Positions 8,390 to 16,649 of a DNA stretch of 45,465 nucleotides are shown here, piece after piece. The DNA is from Candidatus Effluviviaceae Genus V sp. (GTDB lineage Bacteria; Joyebacterota; Joyebacteria; Joyebacterales; Joyebacteraceae). Each line of letters opens with the position of its first letter. Within the stretch, counting starts at the first letter, position 1. The translations under genes were made by a program, and so were the position numbers. The notes below the pieces were generated by a model, which worked only from the letters and a program-made list of their open reading frames with translations, ran no database searches and was not told where the DNA came from. Location of the stretch: contig WJMD01000004.1 of assembly GCA_014728125.1 (NCBI GenBank), forward strand, positions 1 to 45,465. Reading direction: 5' to 3'.

Positions 8390-9471
8390 CAGCTTCTCCC
8401 GTCCCCGCCGCGGCCGGACACGCTGTCCCGTACGGCCCGGGCGGCGGGCTTGATGCGTCCCTCGACCAGGGCGCGCGCCCGCCCCGATGCGTCATCGGGA
8501 TAGAGCGTGAGGTCGCTGTGCTCGAGGCGGTCGTTCGCCCACTCGTCCTTCCACCGGGCCGGCTGCCCGACGAAATCGAACCGGTCGAGTCCCCTCTCGA
8601 AGACGTCGCGGACTGCGTCCCGGAAGAGGCGGACCCCGGGCGAGAGCTTCGCCACTCTCTTGAGGTACGACGTCTTGAGCGCGTAGTAGGTTCCGCCGAG
8701 CTCGACGCCGTACAGGAAGGCGATCATCCGCCCGTCGAGCTCGACCCACCACGGGCGGAACCACCCGGCCTCATCGAGTCTCCTCGACACGTCCCGGTAG
8801 AAGCTCTCCATCCCACGGCCGCGGATCGAGGTCCCGGTGTCGTCCTTCCAGCTCCCGTCCTCCAGGTCGGCGAAGGCCGTGACCAGTTCGTCGGTGTCGC
8901 CCCCGTCGTAGACGTGGACCGTCACCTCACCGGCACGGTCGAGCTTCCGGATCTTTCGCTCCCACTCGTGCGTGACCTTACGGGGACGTCCTTCGTAGTA
9001 GCTCTCCCAGTCGCCCGCGACGTCCACCACCGGTGAGGAACGCCCCTCGCGCTCGACGGCGATGTAGCCGGACGGGGATGCGACGCCCCGGACGGCCCTG
9101 TCGGTGCCGGAGCCCGCGGGAAGCCCTCGCATGAGAAGCGTCTCGCCACGGGAACGGGCGCTTCGGAGGATCGACGCGGCGACCTCCTGTTCGCGTCCGG
9201 GAAGGCACACCAGCTCTCCCCGGTGCGACACGAAGTTGACTGGGGTCGTCAACAGGCCGTCGTCCCGTCTGAAGAGCGGGAGGATCCCCTGGATGGAGCC
9301 GGAGTCCCCCGCCAGTCCGATCTCCGGAACGAGCCTGTCTGCGAACGCGGCGGCCCAGGCGGCCACCCACGGAAGGCACGAGAAGACGCCGGGACAACCG
9401 CCCCGGTCGGTGATGGCGCGCCACCCCTCGACGACGTCGCGCCGCTCGATGTCGGCCGAGAACTCCGCCAT
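8389..9471 (-). CDS. FemAB/CelD-like GNAT acyltransferase
   Basis: A 360-residue protein of the FemAB/BioF2 (double GNAT-like) type. The N-terminal half carries CLPWVAAWAAAF and IQGILPLFRRDDG. The C-terminal half carries WERKIRKLDRAG, a YALKTSYLKRVAKLSPGVRLF segment and RFDFVGQPARWKDEW. These match proteins found in cellulose and exopolysaccharide loci, which acylate sugars or attach amino acids to glycans. No signal peptide, so probably cytoplasmic. It starts three bases after the stop of the dehydrogenase gene and ends inside the flippase start, consistent with a shared transcript and a role modifying the flippase substrate (inference). Confidence 0.78.
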   Translation of the reverse strand: MAEFSADIERRDVVEGWRAITDRGGCPGVFSCLPWVAAWAAAFADRLVPEIGLAGDSGSIQGILPLFRRDDGLLTTPVNFVSHRGELVCLPGREQEVAASILRSARSRGETLLMRGLPAGSGTDRAVRGVASPSGYIAVEREGRSSPVVDVAGDWESYYEGRPRKVTHEWERKIRKLDRAGEVTVHVYDGGDTDELVTAFADLEDGSWKDDTGTSIRGRGMESFYRDVSRRLDEAGWFRPWWVELDGRMIAFLYGVELGGTYYALKTSYLKRVAKLSPGVRLFRDAVRDVFERGLDRFDFVGQPARWKDEWANDRLEHSDLTLYPDDASGRARALVEGRIKPAARAVRDSVSGRGGDGRS

Positions 9472-9474
9472 GCG

Positions 9475-11160
9475 TCAGGTGCCGCTCCCTGTCAGCAGAC
9501 GCTCGGGAAACATGACATCCCTGTTGAGAAGCCCATCGGGGTCCAGCGCGAGCTTGGTCCCCGCCATCTCGGAGAGCCCCTGCTCGCCGTAGAGAAGCTC
9601 GAGAAACGCGTGCTTCAGCTTCCCGATGCCGTGCTCGGCAGAGACCGTTCCGCCGAGTTCGACGGCCTTCGCCGCGAAGCGCACGGCGAGCCTCTCGGCG
9701 GCGGCGAGCTCGCCGGGGTCCTTCGGGAGGATGTTGAGATGCAGGTGGTTGTCGCCGATGTGCCCGAACACGACGTGCTCGAGACCCGTCCCATCCAGGG
9801 CGTCCCTGTAGTCCTCGAGCACCTCCTCCAGGGCGCCGGGAGGCACGGCCGCGTCGGTGCCGATCTTGTGGATCTCCGGATGCTCCGCCTTGGCGCGGGC
9901 GATCGTGTTGTTGACCTCCTCGGGAAGGGCGTGCCTGAGCGCCTTGAGCCGTTCGAGGTCGGCCTCCTCCATGCCGCCCCACGTCTGCTCCATCGAGGAG
10001 CCGTGGGCCGAGAGGACCTCCTCCCACGCCTCGTACGCGGCCATCAGGTCGTCCTCGTCCTCGAACTCCTGCTCGAAGAGCACCCCGGCCGCGGCCCCCT
10101 CGGGCAGTTCGGGGATCGATGAGGACTGTCCCTGCTCCTCCTTGCGTGAGCGGAGGAACGCGAGGCTCCTCGAGTCGAAGAACTCGTAGGCGAGAGCGCT
10201 GATGGCGTCGGGGACGCCGGCATCGAGGTCACCCCGCGCGTGCCGCACGAACGCGACGGCGTCGCCATCGCTTGGGAAGAAGGCGAGCGCCGAGAGCGTT
10301 CCGCCCGGTCGTCTCGTCAGCAGCAGCCCGACCTCCGTCACAATGCCGAGCGTCCCCTCCGACCCGACGAAGAGATCGACGAGGTCCATGCCTTCGGCCG
10401 CGTAGTACCCGGCCGCGTTCTTGGTCGCGGGCATCACGTACGACGGAACCGTGACCTCGGTCACGTCCCCGGAACGGACGATGCGGAAGGTCCTGCCATC
10501 GGCGACACATGCTCCGCGCTCGAGGGCGAGCACATCGCCGCCCGGGAGACAGACCCGCATCGACTGCACGTGCTCCCGCGTGGCCCCGTACCGGAAGCTC
10601 CTGGCGCCCGACGCGTTCGTGGCGACCGTCGCGCCGATGTGGGCCGTGTCCTCGGTCGGGTCCGGCGGGTAGAAGAAGCCTCGCTCGTCCGTCGTGAAGG
10701 CATCGAGCGCCCCCCGCTCCTCGGGAGAGAGCTCTTCAGGCTGAAGCCCCAGCTCGCGCCGGTCCAGCATGTCCGCAAGCTCCGCGATCGACAGCCCCGG
10801 CTCGACACGCAGCACGAGACGGCCGTCATCTCGGCGCGAGATGCCGCGCACGCGATTCATCTCGACGAGCGAGACAAGCGTCCCCCGGTTCGGGACGGCT
10901 CCCCCGACGATGCCGGTGCGCCCGGCGGAGACCGTCACTTCGGTGCCCGCGTCCTGCGCCTCCGCGAGCACGGTCGCTACCTGTTCCTCGCACCGGGGAA
11001 ACACGAGACGATCGACCGAGGCCGCGCCGAAGCGCGACTCGTCCTCAAGATAGTCGGCGTACGACTCTCTGATGCGCTCCTCGGACTCGATGACCTGCGC
11101 GCAGTCGCCCTCGCCGGCCCGCGGCGCAATCGTCCGCACCTCGTTCGTCGATGGCACCAT
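9475..11160 (-). CDS. FAD-linked oxidase, D-lactate dehydrogenase / glycolate oxidase GlcD-like
   Basis: A 561-residue flavoprotein of the PCMH/VAO family. The FAD-binding domain shows VSAGRTGIVGGAVPNRG, the IGATVATNASGARSFRYG pyrophosphate loop and LFVGSEGTLGIVTEVGLLL. The C-terminal FAD-oxidase domain shows VFGHIGDNHLHLNILP and TVSAEHGIGKLKHAFL with family histidines. Such enzymes oxidise D-2-hydroxyacids (D-lactate, glycolate, 2-hydroxyglutarate), passing electrons to quinone, cytochrome or ETF. The Cys-rich GlcF-type subunit is absent, so the acceptor is unclear. ATG 11160 directly abuts the M24 peptidase stop behind GGAGACCCGGGGG, showing co-transcription. Confidence 0.87.
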   Translation of the reverse strand: MVPSTNEVRTIAPRAGEGDCAQVIESEERIRESYADYLEDESRFGAASVDRLVFPRCEEQVATVLAEAQDAGTEVTVSAGRTGIVGGAVPNRGTLVSLVEMNRVRGISRRDDGRLVLRVEPGLSIAELADMLDRRELGLQPEELSPEERGALDAFTTDERGFFYPPDPTEDTAHIGATVATNASGARSFRYGATREHVQSMRVCLPGGDVLALERGACVADGRTFRIVRSGDVTEVTVPSYVMPATKNAAGYYAAEGMDLVDLFVGSEGTLGIVTEVGLLLTRRPGGTLSALAFFPSDGDAVAFVRHARGDLDAGVPDAISALAYEFFDSRSLAFLRSRKEEQGQSSSIPELPEGAAAGVLFEQEFEDEDDLMAAYEAWEEVLSAHGSSMEQTWGGMEEADLERLKALRHALPEEVNNTIARAKAEHPEIHKIGTDAAVPPGALEEVLEDYRDALDGTGLEHVVFGHIGDNHLHLNILPKDPGELAAAERLAVRFAAKAVELGGTVSAEHGIGKLKHAFLELLYGEQGLSEMAGTKLALDPDGLLNRDVMFPERLLTGSGT

Positions 11161-12402
11161 CTACCCCCGGGTCTCCTGCATCTCGATGACGAGTTCCCTC
11201 GGGAAGTTCGTCAGGTTCTCCATCACGCCGTCCGGTCGCGCGTAGTAGACGTCCTCTATGCGCATGCCGAACCCCTTGTCCGGGTAGTAGAGGCCCGGCT
11301 CGACCGTGAAGATCGAACCCGGCACCAGCTTGTCATCCATCCCGGGCATGTCGGAGAGGGTCGGCTTCTCGTGGACGTTCAGCCCGATGCCGTGGCCCAG
11401 GCTGTGCACGTACCCGCTCGTGACCTGTGGGTTCGTTCGCGGCGTCTCGTGACCCAGCTTCTCGAAGAACTCGCACGTCATCGTCTGGTACGTCCCGGCC
11501 GGAGCCCCGACCTCGAGAGCGGTCGTCACGGTATCGTGGCACTCCTCCAGCTGGCGGTAGTGCTCGACGATCTCGTCGGACGCCTCCCCGACGACGAAGG
11601 TGCGCGTCATATCGAAGAAGTAGCCGCCGCCCTCCTCCTGGGGGAAGATGTCGAAGACGATCGTCTTCCCGGCCTCGATGACGTCGTCGTCGTGACCCCT
11701 GCTGTGCGGGATCCCGGCGTCGCGACCGATCGCGAATATCGTGTCGACCTCCTCGATCATCCTCCGCTCGACGAGCATCACCTTGATGCGCGACTTGACA
11801 TCGCCGATCGTGAGTGGACTCCCGTCGTCCTTGATGACCGTCCCGCCCTCGAGTTTCTGCGACGCGATGTGGTCCCGGATCCCGGCAACGACCTCGCAGG
11901 TCTTCCGTCCCGCGACGCGTATCCGCTCGACCTCCGACTCGTCCTTCGTCATCCTGGCCGTCAGGAAGATGTCGTCGTCGAACTCTCCGACGATCTCGAT
12001 GTCCGGCATCGCCTCGTCGAGCGCCTTGAGGAGAGCCCAGTTGCTGCCGGTGTCTCCCAGACCGTAGAACGCGACCCGGCCGGAGACGCCGAACTCCTTC
12101 AGGATCATCTTCCGGTAGCTGACGGCCGCCTTGAGCCGGTCGCCGCCCGCCTCCTTGAGGATCTTGCGGTAGTCATACCTGGACGAGTCGACGATCTCGA
12201 GCCCGCTCGCCCCGGCCTCCTCACGCTCCATGGACGAGCAGACGAGAACCGGTGCCTCCCCCCGCTTCTTGATGACCGTTCCGTGCGAGATGGCCGCTCC
12301 GTTGACCATGTAGAACATGGTCGCGTTTCCCTTGACGACGCCTGTCACCACGGCGGCGTCGATGCTGCGTTCCTGCATCAGTCGATCCAGATCGGTCTTC
12401 AC
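11161..12402 (-). CDS. M24 family Xaa-Pro aminopeptidase-like metallopeptidase
   Basis: A 413-residue cytosolic protein with an N-terminal creatinase-like domain and a C-terminal pita-bread M24 domain. All five metal ligands are identifiable: Asp251 (VFDIFPQ), Asp264 (FFDMTRTF), His337 (SLGHGIGLNVHE), Glu368 (TVEPGLYY) and Glu383 (RIEDVYY). By family it removes N-terminal residues ahead of proline or cleaves a related imide bond. It starts with GTG behind GGAGG and heads the six-gene minus-strand run down to 5135. A TATGAT at 12483-12488 could be its -10, but I see no matching -35. Confidence 0.88.
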   Translation of the reverse strand: MKTDLDRLMQERSIDAAVVTGVVKGNATMFYMVNGAAISHGTVIKKRGEAPVLVCSSMEREEAGASGLEIVDSSRYDYRKILKEAGGDRLKAAVSYRKMILKEFGVSGRVAFYGLGDTGSNWALLKALDEAMPDIEIVGEFDDDIFLTARMTKDESEVERIRVAGRKTCEVVAGIRDHIASQKLEGGTVIKDDGSPLTIGDVKSRIKVMLVERRMIEEVDTIFAIGRDAGIPHSRGHDDDVIEAGKTIVFDIFPQEEGGGYFFDMTRTFVVGEASDEIVEHYRQLEECHDTVTTALEVGAPAGTYQTMTCEFFEKLGHETPRTNPQVTSGYVHSLGHGIGLNVHEKPTLSDMPGMDDKLVPGSIFTVEPGLYYPDKGFGMRIEDVYYARPDGVMENLTNFPRELVIEMQETRG

Positions 12403-12533
12403 GCTTCAGCCTCCTTCGGTCCCGCGCGCTCGGCCCTGAGCCGCCGGCTCCGGGGGCCCGTCCTCCGGGCTCGCCCCGCGTCATCATAGCGACGACCCGG
12501 GCCGCCCGCCACCGGCAATCCGCCGCCCGGGCG

Positions 12534-13310
12534 TCATCGTCTCTTCAGAATGAAGTAGTGGTTTCCCATGTCCCCGGTGATCCGCGTCTCCAGCGGGACG
12601 CGGTCGTACGTGTAGCCGTCGCCGCGGATCCCGACGAGTGTGAAGCCGGACGACTCAAGCATGCGGCGGAACCCCTCGTCGGTCCACACCTTCAGGCGGT
12701 GCCGGTCCTCGAACACGCTCCGGTCGCCGTTGTCGTCGACCTCCATACGGCAGAGGTGCGTCCCGACCCCCGCCTCGCGGTCCTCCTCCTCGATGCTCCA
12801 GTGCGTGACGACGCGCACGTCGTCCCGCTCCATCTCCCAGGTGCTCACCTCCCCCGGCTGATCGGTCTCGAGCGCCATCGAGAAGTGCACCACGTAGACG
12901 GCCCCGGACCTGAGGGAGTCGGCCGTCGCGGCCAGATGGGCCTCGACGTCCGCGTCCGTCAGCAGATAGCAGAAGCTGTTGATCGAGTTGAGCGCAGCGT
13001 CGAACGGCGGGTCGAACCGGGCGCTCCGCATGTCCCCGGGAAGGACCTGCGCCTTGGAGGCGAGGCCCGCCCGCTCGATCGACCCGCGGGCGAACGAGAC
13101 CATCTCGGGAGAGATATCGTAGCCGACCGCCTCGATGTCGTGCGACGGCAGCTCTCGCAGGAAGCGGCCGCTGCCGCAGGCCGGCTCGAGGAGCCGCTCC
13201 ACCGGGAACGGTACGTGCTCGTCGAAGACCTCCTTCAGGAAGGCGATCTCGCTCTCGAGTTCCCACGAGAAGGCGATGTCGTAGTAGAGGGGATTCCTGT
13301 AGAGGTCCAT
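12534..13310 (-). CDS. class I SAM-dependent methyltransferase
   Basis: A 258-residue Rossmann methyltransferase. Motif I reads LLEPACGSGRFLRELP (about 40-55), the acidic ribose-binding residue is in AVGYDISPEMV, and LPGDMRSARFDPPFDAALNSIN contains motifs II/III. The C-terminal half is a sheet-rich substrate-binding part. The substrate cannot be named; the family includes small-molecule and lipid methyltransferases. It begins 19 bases after the hydrogenase maturation protease stop, behind GGAGGGAGCC, as the last gene of the hydrogenase operon. This position is unusual, since methyltransferases are not standard [NiFe] maturation factors. A GC-rich hairpin without U-tract follows in 12485-12533. 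Confidence 0.8.
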   Translation of the reverse strand: MDLYRNPLYYDIAFSWELESEIAFLKEVFDEHVPFPVERLLEPACGSGRFLRELPSHDIEAVGYDISPEMVSFARGSIERAGLASKAQVLPGDMRSARFDPPFDAALNSINSFCYLLTDADVEAHLAATADSLRSGAVYVVHFSMALETDQPGEVSTWEMERDDVRVVTHWSIEEEDREAGVGTHLCRMEVDDNGDRSVFEDRHRLKVWTDEGFRRMLESSGFTLVGIRGDGYTYDRVPLETRITGDMGNHYFILKRR

Positions 13311-13329
13311 GGCGGCTCCCTCCGATGCC

Positions 13330-13782
13330 TCAGAACATCTCGGCCGCGATCTCCTCGGCGATCGGCTCGACGCGCGAGGCGACGCGCGGGGTCAGTTCCT
13401 CTCCGAGCGTCAGCGTGTCCTCGGCCTCGACCGCGTAGATCACGATCTCTCTGGGCACGGCGAGCCCCTGACGCCGCCCGAACTCGATGACCGTCGCGAG
13501 GTTCAGACCGTGCGGCGCGCCCGCGTGGATCGTCTCTTCGAGATCCTCGAGCGCGAACCGGAAGAGTGTCCCTGGCTCCGCACCGGTCATGATGGAGTCG
13601 ATCACGACCATCCGGTCGTAGCCGACGGCATCCTCGAGGAGCGTGAATCCCGCTTCCTCGTTCTCCAAGACCTCGACGTCGTCTCGCGAGGCGAATCGCT
13701 CGGCGAGCGAGCGCGCCACGAAGAGCCCGACGGCGTCGTCGGTCAGAACCGAACTGCCCACGCCAACAACAACGGTCTTCAT
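13330..13782 (-). CDS. [NiFe]-hydrogenase maturation endopeptidase
   Basis: A 150-residue member of the HyaD/HycI/FrcD family, which clips the C-terminal extension of the large subunit after nickel insertion. VVVGVGSSVLTDDAVG gives Asp16 as first Ni-sensing ligand, VVIDSIMTG gives Asp62, and GAPHGLNL gives His91. An Asp at position 16, as in HycI, is accepted in the family. It lies just downstream of the large subunit, which carries a cleavable 29-residue tail. The ATG is only 7 bases from the base of a large hairpin (13790-13830), with no Shine-Dalgarno visible between, so its translation may be controlled. Confidence 0.9.
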   Translation of the reverse strand: MKTVVVGVGSSVLTDDAVGLFVARSLAERFASRDDVEVLENEEAGFTLLEDAVGYDRMVVIDSIMTGAEPGTLFRFALEDLEETIHAGAPHGLNLATVIEFGRRQGLAVPREIVIYAVEAEDTLTLGEELTPRVASRVEPIAEEIAAEMF

Positions 13783-13789
13783 AGAGAAC

Positions 13790-13830
13790 GCGGCACTCCG
13801 GCGCGCCTCGTGAGGCTCCCGGAGTGCCGC
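13790..13830 (-). promoter_or_regulatory. large cruciform hairpin between hydrogenase large subunit and its protease
   Basis: GCGGCACTCCGG (13790-13801) pairs perfectly over 12 bp with CCGGAGTGCCGC (13819-13830), and the loop holds a second hairpin GCCTC-GT-GAGGC (13805-13816). No proper U-run follows on either strand (GTTCTCT on the minus strand), so it is not a clean terminator. It could stabilise the upstream mRNA, partly terminate, or occlude the protease start at 13782. Confidence 0.65.
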
Positions 13831-13857
13831 CCTTTCCCGCGATCGAGCTCTCTGATG

Positions 13858-15330
13858 CTAGTCCTCGACGAACTGCGACAGTCTCTCGAGAACCTCTCCG
13901 TCCGGTCCCTTGACCTCGACCACGAGCGGCATCTGGCCCGGGAGCGAGTGCGTCGCACACGCGAAGCACGGGTCGTAGGCACGGAAGGCCATCTCGACCA
14001 TGTTGAGAAGGCCGTCGTTGACCTTCCCGCCCTTGATGAGACCCCTCGCGGCGCCCTCGATCGACATGCAGATCCCGGGCGCGTTGTTGACGGTCGCGAC
14101 GACGAGGTTGGCCTGCGTGATAACGCCGCGCTCGTCCGTCTTGTAGTGGTGGAAGAGCGTGCCGCGCGGCGCCTCGACGACGCCGACGCCCTCGTCGGGC
14201 TTCTCGGTCGGGAGCGTCCGGATGTCGTCCCCCATGATCTCGGGGTCGTCCATGAGCTCGACCAGCCGCTCGGCCGCCTGCGTGAGCTCGACGAGGCGCG
14301 CCCAGTGATACGCGAGGGTGTTGTGCGCCGGCTTCCCGCCGAGCGTCTCGTAGAGCTGGTCGTGCGCCGCCTGCGCCGTCTCGGTCGCCATCCCGTCGGA
14401 GGCGTTGAGGCGTGCGAGCGGGGCGACGCGGTAGACGCCGCTCTCCGGCCCGTCCGTGAAGCCCTTCCAGCCGACGGCCTTGAGATACGGGAACTTGATG
14501 TAGCTCCACGGCTCGACATGCTCGGCGATGTGGTCCAGATAGTCGGCCGGGGCGAACTTCGCGAACTCGTTCCCGTCGGGGTCGACGACGCGGATCATGC
14601 CGTCGTAGAAGTTCACCCTGTTCTCGTCGTCCACGAGACCCATGTAATAGGTCTTATGCTTGTAGATGTCGCCGGCGATCAGGTCGACGTAGTCCTTGTT
14701 CTCGAGGACGACCTTCGCGAACAGGTCGAGCGAGAACTTCCCGAAGTCGACCGCCTCGGCTGCCGTCGCCGTGAACTCCTCCTTCATCTCCTCCGTGAGT
14801 CCCCGCGAGACGCCGCCCGGAAGCCCGCAGACCGGGTGGATGACGCGTCCGCCCAGCGACGTGATGATGTTCCTGACGCGCCGGCGCATCTCGATGACCC
14901 TGCCGCCGACCTCGAGCCCGACCTTCGCGATGACGCCCAGGACGTTGCGCTCGGCCTTCGGCGCGTCGGGTCCGACGACGAAGTCGGGGCCTCCGAGGAA
15001 GTAGAAGTGGAGCGCGTGGTCCTCGAACATGAACGCATTGTAGATGAGCTCGCGGATGAGAATGGCCGTCCGCGGCGGCGTGACGTGATAGAGCGCATCG
15101 AGCGCCTTCGTGGCCGCCATGTGGTGCGCCGTCGGGCACACGCCGCAGATCTTCGGGGTGATCCGCGGCATCTCCTCGCACATCCGCCCCTCGGAGAACT
15201 TCTCGAAGCCGCGGAGTTCGGGTACCTGGAAGTACGCGTTGGCCACGTCACCGTTCTTGTCGAGGAAGATCTCTATCTTGCCGTGGCCCTCGAGTCTTGT
15301 GATCGGATCGATCGTGATTCGCTTGCTCAT
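13858..15330 (-). CDS. [NiFe]-hydrogenase large subunit (group 3, Mvh-like)
   Basis: A 490-residue catalytic subunit. The four cysteines of the Ni-Fe site are present: Cys62 and Cys65 in TPKICGVCPTAHH (L1) and Cys455 and Cys458 in DPCFACATH (L2). A 29-residue tail follows His461, the part removed by the maturation protease encoded next. IDPITRLEGHGKIEI is the typical N-terminus. Sequence style resembles cytosolic group 3 enzymes (F420-non-reducing Mvh / 3c type). No MvhD, HdrABC, diaphorase or F420 subunit gene lies in the window, so the electron acceptor is open. The gene starts 61 bases after the small subunit. Hyp maturation genes must lie elsewhere. Confidence 0.93.
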   Translation of the reverse strand: MSKRITIDPITRLEGHGKIEIFLDKNGDVANAYFQVPELRGFEKFSEGRMCEEMPRITPKICGVCPTAHHMAATKALDALYHVTPPRTAILIRELIYNAFMFEDHALHFYFLGGPDFVVGPDAPKAERNVLGVIAKVGLEVGGRVIEMRRRVRNIITSLGGRVIHPVCGLPGGVSRGLTEEMKEEFTATAAEAVDFGKFSLDLFAKVVLENKDYVDLIAGDIYKHKTYYMGLVDDENRVNFYDGMIRVVDPDGNEFAKFAPADYLDHIAEHVEPWSYIKFPYLKAVGWKGFTDGPESGVYRVAPLARLNASDGMATETAQAAHDQLYETLGGKPAHNTLAYHWARLVELTQAAERLVELMDDPEIMGDDIRTLPTEKPDEGVGVVEAPRGTLFHHYKTDERGVITQANLVVATVNNAPGICMSIEGAARGLIKGGKVNDGLLNMVEMAFRAYDPCFACATHSLPGQMPLVVEVKGPDGEVLERLSQFVED

Positions 15331-15391
15331 GGTTCCTCCGCCCTCAAGTTCTTCTCGCTCGATTCCTCATCCACCCTTGTCCCACGAAGCC

Positions 15392-16360
15392 CTATTTCTC
15401 GAGCTTCCTCCTCTTGAGGAGCGTCACAGGGAGGCTGTACATCGCAAAGAGCCCGGTCACGTCCGGGATCGACTCTGAGAGCCGCTCCATCTCCTCGGGT
15501 TCGTCCACGTCGAGCACGGACGCAAGCGCCGAGAGGAACTTGGCGCTCTGGTCCCTGACCTCGTCGGTCGGTCCGAAGCACCCGCGGCACGGCATGTTCG
15601 CGTTGATGCAGCGCTCCCCGCAGCCCGCGCGCGTGGCCGGGCCCATGCAGATGATGCCCTCCGCCAGGAAGCACTTCTCCGGGTCGATCATCGTCTGATG
15701 CGGCCGCTTGAGCTCGGATATCTCGATCTTGTCCGGCTTACTCTCGTTCCGGTCGCACTCGTCGCACAGCGACTTGGTCGGGGCCAGCACGGTGCCCTTC
15801 GGCGGGAGCTCTCCCGAGAGGATGGCGTTGACGGCGTCCAGAATGAGGTCGGCGGGCGGGGCACAGCCCGGGAGATAGTAGTCGACGTCGACCACCTGAT
15901 CGAGCGCGTAGACCGTGTCGTAGATCTCCGGGAGTTCGAGCGTCCCCTCCTTGACCTTCGTCTCGGTCTGAGGGACGACGCCCTCCGGGTTGTCGACCGA
16001 GGGGAGGTATCCGTACGACGCCTCGAAGACGCCCTCGCGGTTCGAGAAGTTCGCAAGTCCGGGGATACCGCCCAGGTGCGCACACGATCCGAAAGCGACG
16101 ACCAGGCCCGCCTTCCTTCTCAGAAGCCTGGCCCAGTCCTCCTGCTCCGACGTGCGGACCGAGCCGTTCAGGAAGGCGACGGCGATCTCGCCGTCGTCGA
16201 GCGCCTCGACGTCCTCGCGTTTGAAGTCCATGGCCACCGGCCACAGAACGAACTCGACCGCGTCGACGACCGTGAGGATATCCTCGGCGAGGTCGACGAC
16301 GGCCTCCTCACAACCGCCGCACGACGCGTTCCAGTAGAATGCGACCTTCGGTTTCGCCAC
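15392..16360 (-). CDS. [NiFe]-hydrogenase small subunit (group 3, Mvh-like)
   Basis: A 322-residue Fe-S subunit that carries electrons from the Ni-Fe site. The proximal-cluster cysteines begin with WNASCGGCEE (Cys14, Cys17), continue with AFGSCAHLGG and YLPGCAPPAD. The C-terminal part adds CDECDRNE and a ferredoxin-like cluster CMGPATRAGCGERC...PCRGCFGP. No twin-arginine signal is present, so the enzyme is cytoplasmic, as expected for group 3. It starts with GTG at 16360 behind GGAGGGGG and is the first gene of the hydrogenase operon. It lies divergently, 289 bases from the signalling operon that starts at 16650. Confidence 0.92.
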   Translation of the reverse strand: MAKPKVAFYWNASCGGCEEAVVDLAEDILTVVDAVEFVLWPVAMDFKREDVEALDDGEIAVAFLNGSVRTSEQEDWARLLRRKAGLVVAFGSCAHLGGIPGLANFSNREGVFEASYGYLPSVDNPEGVVPQTETKVKEGTLELPEIYDTVYALDQVVDVDYYLPGCAPPADLILDAVNAILSGELPPKGTVLAPTKSLCDECDRNESKPDKIEISELKRPHQTMIDPEKCFLAEGIICMGPATRAGCGERCINANMPCRGCFGPTDEVRDQSAKFLSALASVLDVDEPEEMERLSESIPDVTGLFAMYSLPVTLLKRRKLEK

Positions 16361-16482
16361 GCTGCCCCCTCCGCCGTGTTGAGCCGACGACTTTCCCCGG
16401 GCCGCCGCCCGAGACGGTCCGGCCCTTCGCTCGTCGGTCTCCTCCGCCGCCCCGGAAGCGGGGAGGAGACCGTCTCAATCTG

Positions 16483-16512
16483 AACATACCATCACGAACG
16501 GTCCCGAAGCAA
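16483..16512 (-). promoter_or_regulatory. candidate promoter of the hydrogenase operon
   Basis: On the minus strand: TTGCTT (16507-16512), 18-base spacer, TATGTT (16483-16488). The match is moderate. A GGGTCATCACCC dyad (16530-16541) lies between this and the divergent promoter and could be an operator. Confidence 0.42.
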
Positions 16513-16567
16513 GTGAAACCGCCCCGGGCGGGTCATCACCCGGGCTTTGCTGTTGAAGCGCATCGTG

Positions 16568-16597
16568 TTGTCATAGTAGCATTTAGACACTGATACT
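16568..16597 (+). promoter_or_regulatory. candidate promoter of the signalling/transhydrogenase operon
   Basis: TTGTCA (16568-16573), 18-base spacer, GATACT (16592-16597), about 50 bases ahead of the ATG at 16650. It faces away from the hydrogenase promoter, so both share one regulatory region. Confidence 0.5.
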
Positions 16598-16649
16598 CAG
16601 TCAGGCTCGAGGCATCCCCTCTCCACGATCGCGGTCCCGAGGAGGCGAC

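Noticed and set aside
13309-15417. Plus-strand open frame of about 700 codons
   Set aside because: Antisense shadow of the hydrogenase large subunit and protease, typical of high-GC third-codon bias.
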